Shown piece by piece: positions 7,832 to 11,020 of a stretch of 11,020 nt of DNA. How positions within the stretch are numbered: the stretch's first letter is position 1; every line of letters starts with the position of its first letter. The position numbers and the translations under genes are program-made. The notes under the pieces are model-generated. The model ran no database searches and was not told where the DNA came from. It saw only the letters and a list, made by a program, of their open reading frames with translations. The DNA comes from Actinomycetota bacterium (GTDB lineage Bacteria > Actinomycetota > Thermoleophilia > Solirubrobacterales > Solirubrobacteraceae): positions 1 through 11,020 of the forward strand of contig VAYD01000102.1 of assembly GCA_005883905.1 (NCBI GenBank), written 5' to 3'.

Positions 7832-9706
7832 ATGCAGCACGACACGTCGGCATCCCCGCACGAGAGCAGCACCTTCCCGACTGATCCGACAGGTCTACCT
7901 GAGAGCCGGCCCACGACCGTCGTCGAGTTGGCCGACGGCGAAGCAGTCGACATGAGCATCGAGCCCGTGGCCAAGCAGCTCGGCGAGACGCGAATCCGGA
8001 TGCTCGGCTACAGCGGCTCAATCCCAGGGCCGACACTGCGTGCCCCCGAGGGCGGCGAGATCCTGGTCAACGTCACCAACCGCGGCGACCTCGACGCGAC
8101 CGTCCATTGGCATGGCCTGCGCCTGGAGAACGAATTCGACGGCACCCACGAGGTGCAGAAGCCGATGGGTATCGGGGAGAGCTTTACCTACCGCGTTCAC
8201 TGTCCCGATCCCGGGATCTACTGGTACCACCCGCATCTCCGGGAGGACTACGGCCAGGAGATGGGCCTCTACGGCAACCTGATCGTGACGCCGCAAGATC
8301 CCGACTACTGGGCCCCGGCGCACCGCGAGCTGGCCATCACGCTCGACGACATCCTGATCGAGGACGGCAAGGTCGCCTCGTTCCAGCGAGAGGAGACCAA
8401 CTACGCGGCCATGGGGCGCTTTGGCAACGTGATGCTCGCGTCCGGCGAGGCCGAGCTGTCGCTGAGCGCGCAGCGCGGCGAGGTGGTTCGCGTCTATTTC
8501 ACCAACACCGCGAACACACGCGTGTTCAACGTCGGCTTCAGCGGCGCTCGCATGAAGCTGGTGGGCGGTGACAGTGGCCGCTGCGAGCGCGAAACCTTCA
8601 TCGACTCGGTGATTGTGGCGCCCTCAGAACGCGCCGTCGTCGACGTGCTCTTCGACACCGCGGGCGAAGTCGCGCTCGAGCACCGGACGCCAGAAACCAC
8701 CTACCGCCTGGGCGCAGTCGACGTCACGGGGGACGTCACAGACTCGGCGCCCGAAGCCGCCTTCGCGACGCTGCGCAGCAACCCGGAGTGGAGCGAGCTG
8801 CGCGAGAAGGTCGAGCCTTACCGCGAAGCGGCGGCAGATAAGAGCCTCGCTTTCGTGGCCGAAATGGAGTTCGAAGAGCCCGAAGGCCCCGTCGTCTTCA
8901 TTTGCCCCATGCACCCCGAGGTCGTCAGCGAGGCCGAAGGCAGCTGCCCGGAGTGCGGGATGAAGCTGATGCCGGTCGCGGCCCCCAAGAGCTACACCTG
9001 CCCCATGCATCCCGAAGTCATCTCAGACGAGCCCGGGCGCTGCCCCGAGTGCGGCATGAAGCTGATGCCGGTCGCCGGATCCAAGAGCTACACGTGCCCG
9101 ATGCATCCCGAGGTGGTCTCGGAGGAGCCTGGGCGCTGCCCGGAGTGCGGGATGAAGCTCATGCCGTCCAGCATGGTCCAAAGCCACGAAGGCGGCCACG
9201 AACACCATCACGGTGACGAGCACGGCCACGCCCATGGTGATGACGCTCACGGCCATGACCACAGCGACGACGCTCACACCCACGATCACGCGCACGCTCC
9301 CGGCGGGATCGAGTGGGAGGACGACATGGTCGAGGTCAACAAGACCACGACGCCGGCGAACACGCGCTGGAAGCTGATCGACCGTTCCACCGGCGACGAG
9401 AACCACGCGATCACCTGGAAGTTCCGGGTCGGGGACTGGGTGAAGATCCAGCTCGTCAACGAGATGGACTCAGACCATCCGATGCACCACCCCTTCCACG
9501 TCCACGGCGCCGGCCGCTTCCTGGTCCTTGACCGTGACGGCGTGCCAGAGGACAACCTGATGTGGAAGGACACGGTCCTGCTGACCACCGGCGAGACAAT
9601 CAACATCCTGCTCGAGGTCACCAACCCTGGGCGCTGGATGGCGCACTGCCACATCGCCGAGCATCACGAGAGCGGGATGATGTTCAGCTTCGACGTTGAG
9701 CCGTAG
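7832..9706 (+). CDS. Multicopper oxidase with inserted triple heavy-metal-binding modules and His-rich linker
   Basis: Three-cupredoxin oxidase that would couple one-electron oxidation of a metal ion or phenol to reduction of O2. The 624-residue order is: cupredoxin 1 (about 45-155) with HWHG at 92-95 and YWYHPHL at 130-136; cupredoxin 2 (about 165-300); three CPMHPE-CPECGMKLMP modules from Cys358, Cys390 and Cys422; a linker with 15 His in residues 452-488; and cupredoxin 3 (about 492-623) with HPFHVHG at 553-559 and HCHIAEHHESGMM at 605-617. The ligands for types 1, 2 and 3 copper are complete (His553, Cys606, His611, Met616 for type 1). The modules resemble the heavy-metal-binding domains found in copper ATPases and efflux proteins. 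No Sec or Tat signal is visible in the polar N-terminus, so a cytosolic location is likely. AAGGAG at 7820-7825 sets the start. Laccase-like, cuprous, or other metal oxidase activity are all possible. Confidence 0.93.
   Translation: MQHDTSASPHESSTFPTDPTGLPESRPTTVVELADGEAVDMSIEPVAKQLGETRIRMLGYSGSIPGPTLRAPEGGEILVNVTNRGDLDATVHWHGLRLENEFDGTHEVQKPMGIGESFTYRVHCPDPGIYWYHPHLREDYGQEMGLYGNLIVTPQDPDYWAPAHRELAITLDDILIEDGKVASFQREETNYAAMGRFGNVMLASGEAELSLSAQRGEVVRVYFTNTANTRVFNVGFSGARMKLVGGDSGRCERETFIDSVIVAPSERAVVDVLFDTAGEVALEHRTPETTYRLGAVDVTGDVTDSAPEAAFATLRSNPEWSELREKVEPYREAAADKSLAFVAEMEFEEPEGPVVFICPMHPEVVSEAEGSCPECGMKLMPVAAPKSYTCPMHPEVISDEPGRCPECGMKLMPVAGSKSYTCPMHPEVVSEEPGRCPECGMKLMPSSMVQSHEGGHEHHHGDEHGHAHGDDAHGHDHSDDAHTHDHAHAPGGIEWEDDMVEVNKTTTPANTRWKLIDRSTGDENHAITWKFRVGDWVKIQLVNEMDSDHPMHHPFHVHGAGRFLVLDRDGVPEDNLMWKDTVLLTTGETINILLEVTNPGRWMAHCHIAEHHESGMMFSFDVEP
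8903..9166 (+). repeat. 96-base tandem repeats encoding three metal-binding modules
   Basis: Units begin at 8903, 8999 and 9095, an exact 96-base (32-residue) spacing; the third is cut after its CGMKLMP end. Each carries CPMHPE, then CPECGMKLMP. Comparing the 72 core bases of units two and three shows ten differences, only two of which change residues (Ile to Val, Asp to Glu). The rest are silent, so the copies are not fresh and their protein sequence is being kept. Confidence 0.9.
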
Positions 9707-9709
9707 CCG

Positions 9710-9778
9710 ATGAACGCTCAGCAGTCGTCCGAAGAAATGCCGTTCTTGCCCGAACGGCTCAGCAAGGCATCGCAATGA
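9710..9778 (+). CDS. Small 22-codon frame between oxidase and HD gene, with hairpin
   Basis: ATG at 9710, three bases after the oxidase stop, opens a frame beginning MNAQQSSEEMPFLPERLS and ending at TGA 9776-9778, which overlaps the ATG of the HD gene by four bases (ATGA). No strong ribosome site precedes it, so it may merely carry ribosomes across the gap. A perfect 7-base stem, GCCGTTC (9739-9745) with GAACGGC (9752-9758) and a six-base loop, lies inside it. The hairpin could shift expression or RNA stability between the oxidase and HD genes. Function not recognised; may be no gene at all. Confidence 0.3.
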   Translation: MNAQQSSEEMPFLPERLSKASQ

Positions 9779-10446
9779 CAGCCGCCGCCCAGGGCCCGGT
9801 GGCCGATCAGTCAGGAGGACCGGGCCACGGTCGGCCACTCGCATGGCGCGACGTGCGGGGAGACACGCGGCGACGCGCGGACGAGCTGATCTGCACCGAG
9901 TCCGAGTCCGTGGCGCTTGAAGCGCTGCGCACGGCCACCGGCGAGGTCGACGGCGGCATGGAGCGCCACACCGTGCGCCAGTATCTGATCGCTGAGCGCC
10001 TCGCCGAGGCCCGCGGGATCGCATATGACCGGGAGGTGCTGCTGTGCGCGTCGTTCCTGCATGACAGCGGTCTCTACGGCCCCGCCAGTAGCGGCGATGT
10101 CTACATCAAGGACTCCGCCCGCTACGCCCGGCGAACGCTTGAGCCGCTGGGGTGGAGTGAGGATCGGCTGCGAACCTGCGTCGACGCGTGCGAGCAGCAC
10201 CACGCCCTCACGTCGCGGTGGTGGATGCCCAACGAGGTCGAGCTTGTCCGGCGGTCCGATCTCGTTGAGGTGCTGCCCGAGCTTATGCGCTTTGGCATCC
10301 CGCGGTCCTGGCTGAAGCGGGAGCTGTGGCAGGCGGTGCCGCGCGCCGGCTTCTGGCCAGCCACACTCGCCATTACTCGCGAGCACTGGCGGCGGATGCT
10401 GCCGGGCATGTTCACGCCGCCGGCACCCGGACGATCGTCCGCCTAG
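9775..10446 (+). CDS. HD-domain protein, predicted metal-dependent hydrolase
   Basis: HD-superfamily proteins are metal-dependent phosphohydrolases or, in some branches such as cyanamide hydratase, lyases. The 223-residue protein has an N-terminal disordered start (about 1-30), then the HD core. Candidate metal ligands are His65 (ERHTVRQ), His96-Asp97 (FLHDSG), the EQHH pair at 140-143, and Asp162 (RRSDL). The C-terminal part (about 165-210) is Trp/Arg-rich and unfamiliar. No membrane segment or signal peptide. The start is ATG 9775 with AAGG at 9764-9767 seven bases ahead; it overlaps a small upstream frame. The next gene begins immediately after its stop and encodes a paralogous HD core. 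Substrate unknown; it resembles cytosolic uncharacterised actinobacterial HD proteins rather than RelA/SpoT or Cas3. Confidence 0.78.
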   Translation: MTAAAQGPVADQSGGPGHGRPLAWRDVRGDTRRRADELICTESESVALEALRTATGEVDGGMERHTVRQYLIAERLAEARGIAYDREVLLCASFLHDSGLYGPASSGDVYIKDSARYARRTLEPLGWSEDRLRTCVDACEQHHALTSRWWMPNEVELVRRSDLVEVLPELMRFGIPRSWLKRELWQAVPRAGFWPATLAITREHWRRMLPGMFTPPAPGRSSA

Positions 10447-11020
10447 ATGCGACCGATATCCACGACCACCACCGCCGATTCCGGCGGCCGCGCAGGCTCC
10501 AGCGACCCGCTCGGGTCCATCGGATGGACCGAGCGCACCGGCGGCGTGCTGACCGCCCGCGAGTGCGTGACGCTGGCCGGGCCGCTGCTGCGCGGAGAAC
10601 TCGCCATCCTGGCCGGCCTGCTGGCGATGGCCCTGCGCGTGCATTCGGGTCGCCGCGCCACCATCGAACCGGCGCGCCTTGCGCCCCCGGACTCGTCGCT
10701 GGCCCAAGACGCGCAGGAGGCCGCCGACGACCTCCTCACACCGGTGCTGCGCAACCACGCCCATCGCTGTTACGCCTGGGCAGCTGCCATCGCCGCACGA
10801 CGCGGGATCTCGTTTGACCGTGAGTTGCTGTACCTCGCGGCGATGTTCCACGACACTGGGCTCCCAAGCCCCGTCCCGCACGTCGACTTCACCGTGCGTA
10901 GCGCGGCGCTGGTCCGCGAGTTCGCCGACCGTCACGGAGTGCCCGCCGACAGCCGGGAGGTCGTGACCAACGCTATCGCCATGCATCACAGCCCCGGTGT
11001 CCGCCTTGAGTCCGGTCCCG
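10447..11020 (+). CDS. Second HD-domain protein, 3' end cut by the window
   Basis: This frame runs open from the ATG at 10447, flush against the TAG of the preceding HD gene, to the window end; 191 full codons are visible and no stop is reached. The N-terminal 95 residues are unlike the first HD protein and unfamiliar, with a hydrophobic stretch at about 48-64 (LLRGELAILAGLLAMAL). The HD core then begins: RNHAHR at 102-107 (His104), FHDTG at 134-138 (His135-Asp136), and MHH at 179-181. The distance from the first His to HD is 31 residues in both proteins, and RGISFDRELL here parallels RGIAYDREVL there. So the two are tandem paralogues. No clear ribosome binding site, so coupling to the first gene is likely. 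Role unknown; metal-dependent hydrolase or lyase expected. Confidence 0.75.
   Translation, partial: MRPISTTTTADSGGRAGSSDPLGSIGWTERTGGVLTARECVTLAGPLLRGELAILAGLLAMALRVHSGRRATIEPARLAPPDSSLAQDAQEAADDLLTPVLRNHAHRCYAWAAAIAARRGISFDRELLYLAAMFHDTGLPSPVPHVDFTVRSAALVREFADRHGVPADSREVVTNAIAMHHSPGVRLESGP

Noticed and set aside
8903..9166. Regular 96-base repeats as a CRISPR array
   Set aside because: The repeats are coding, in frame, divergent at silent sites and without spacers; they are protein modules.
10326..10817. Plus-strand frame spanning the junction of the two HD genes
   Set aside because: Arg/Pro/His-rich shadow; the real frames carry the HD motifs.

Overview
The window is GC-rich and reads as chromosomal DNA of a high-GC actinobacterium. 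The style of the S2, UMP kinase and UppS proteins, the GTG starts and the short (202 aa) EF-Ts suggest the Thermoleophilia/Solirubrobacterales side of the phylum. That placement is from memory of protein style, not from a search.

Left part (about 276-4683, + strand): a tightly packed translation and cell-envelope operon, rpsB-tsf-pyrH-frr-uppS-cdsA. Three junctions are 4-base ATGA overlaps (rpsB/tsf, pyrH/frr, frr/uppS), uppS/cdsA is stop-against-start, and only tsf/pyrH has a small gap. The genes make ribosomal protein S2, elongation factor Ts, UMP kinase, ribosome recycling factor, undecaprenyl diphosphate synthase and CDP-diglyceride synthase. S2 carries a 95-residue acidic/alanine tail with four octapeptide repeats. 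In many bacteria isoprenoid and envelope genes (dxr, rseP, ispG) follow cdsA; here the run stops and two strong hairpins follow.

Middle (about 4684-6200): an IS110-family insertion sequence whose DEDD transposase lies on the minus strand. A 12-base direct repeat brackets it at 4797 and 6186, giving a plausible element of about 1.4 kb. The transposase ribosome binding site is buried in a 13-position hairpin directly upstream of its start. IS110 elements are known to use a bridge RNA encoded in a non-coding end; the ends here are structured and of suitable size, but no bridge RNA can be proven by eye.

Right part (about 6198-11020, + strand): roughly 450 bases of non-coding DNA with a perfect 12-7-12 palindrome and a weak promoter candidate. 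An accessory operon follows: a 16-codon leader frame coupled to a CzcO-like flavin monooxygenase, then an unusual multicopper oxidase, a small frame of 22 codons, and two neighbouring HD-domain proteins, the second cut off by the window edge. The multicopper oxidase has all copper ligands, three heavy-metal-binding CPMHPE...CPECGMKLMP modules and a His-rich linker spliced between cupredoxin domains 2 and 3, and no recognisable export signal. Together the genes look like a redox or metal-handling cassette (flavin oxidation, copper oxidation, two metal-dependent HD hydrolase/lyase-like enzymes). No named system with this exact layout is known to me, and its substrate is open.
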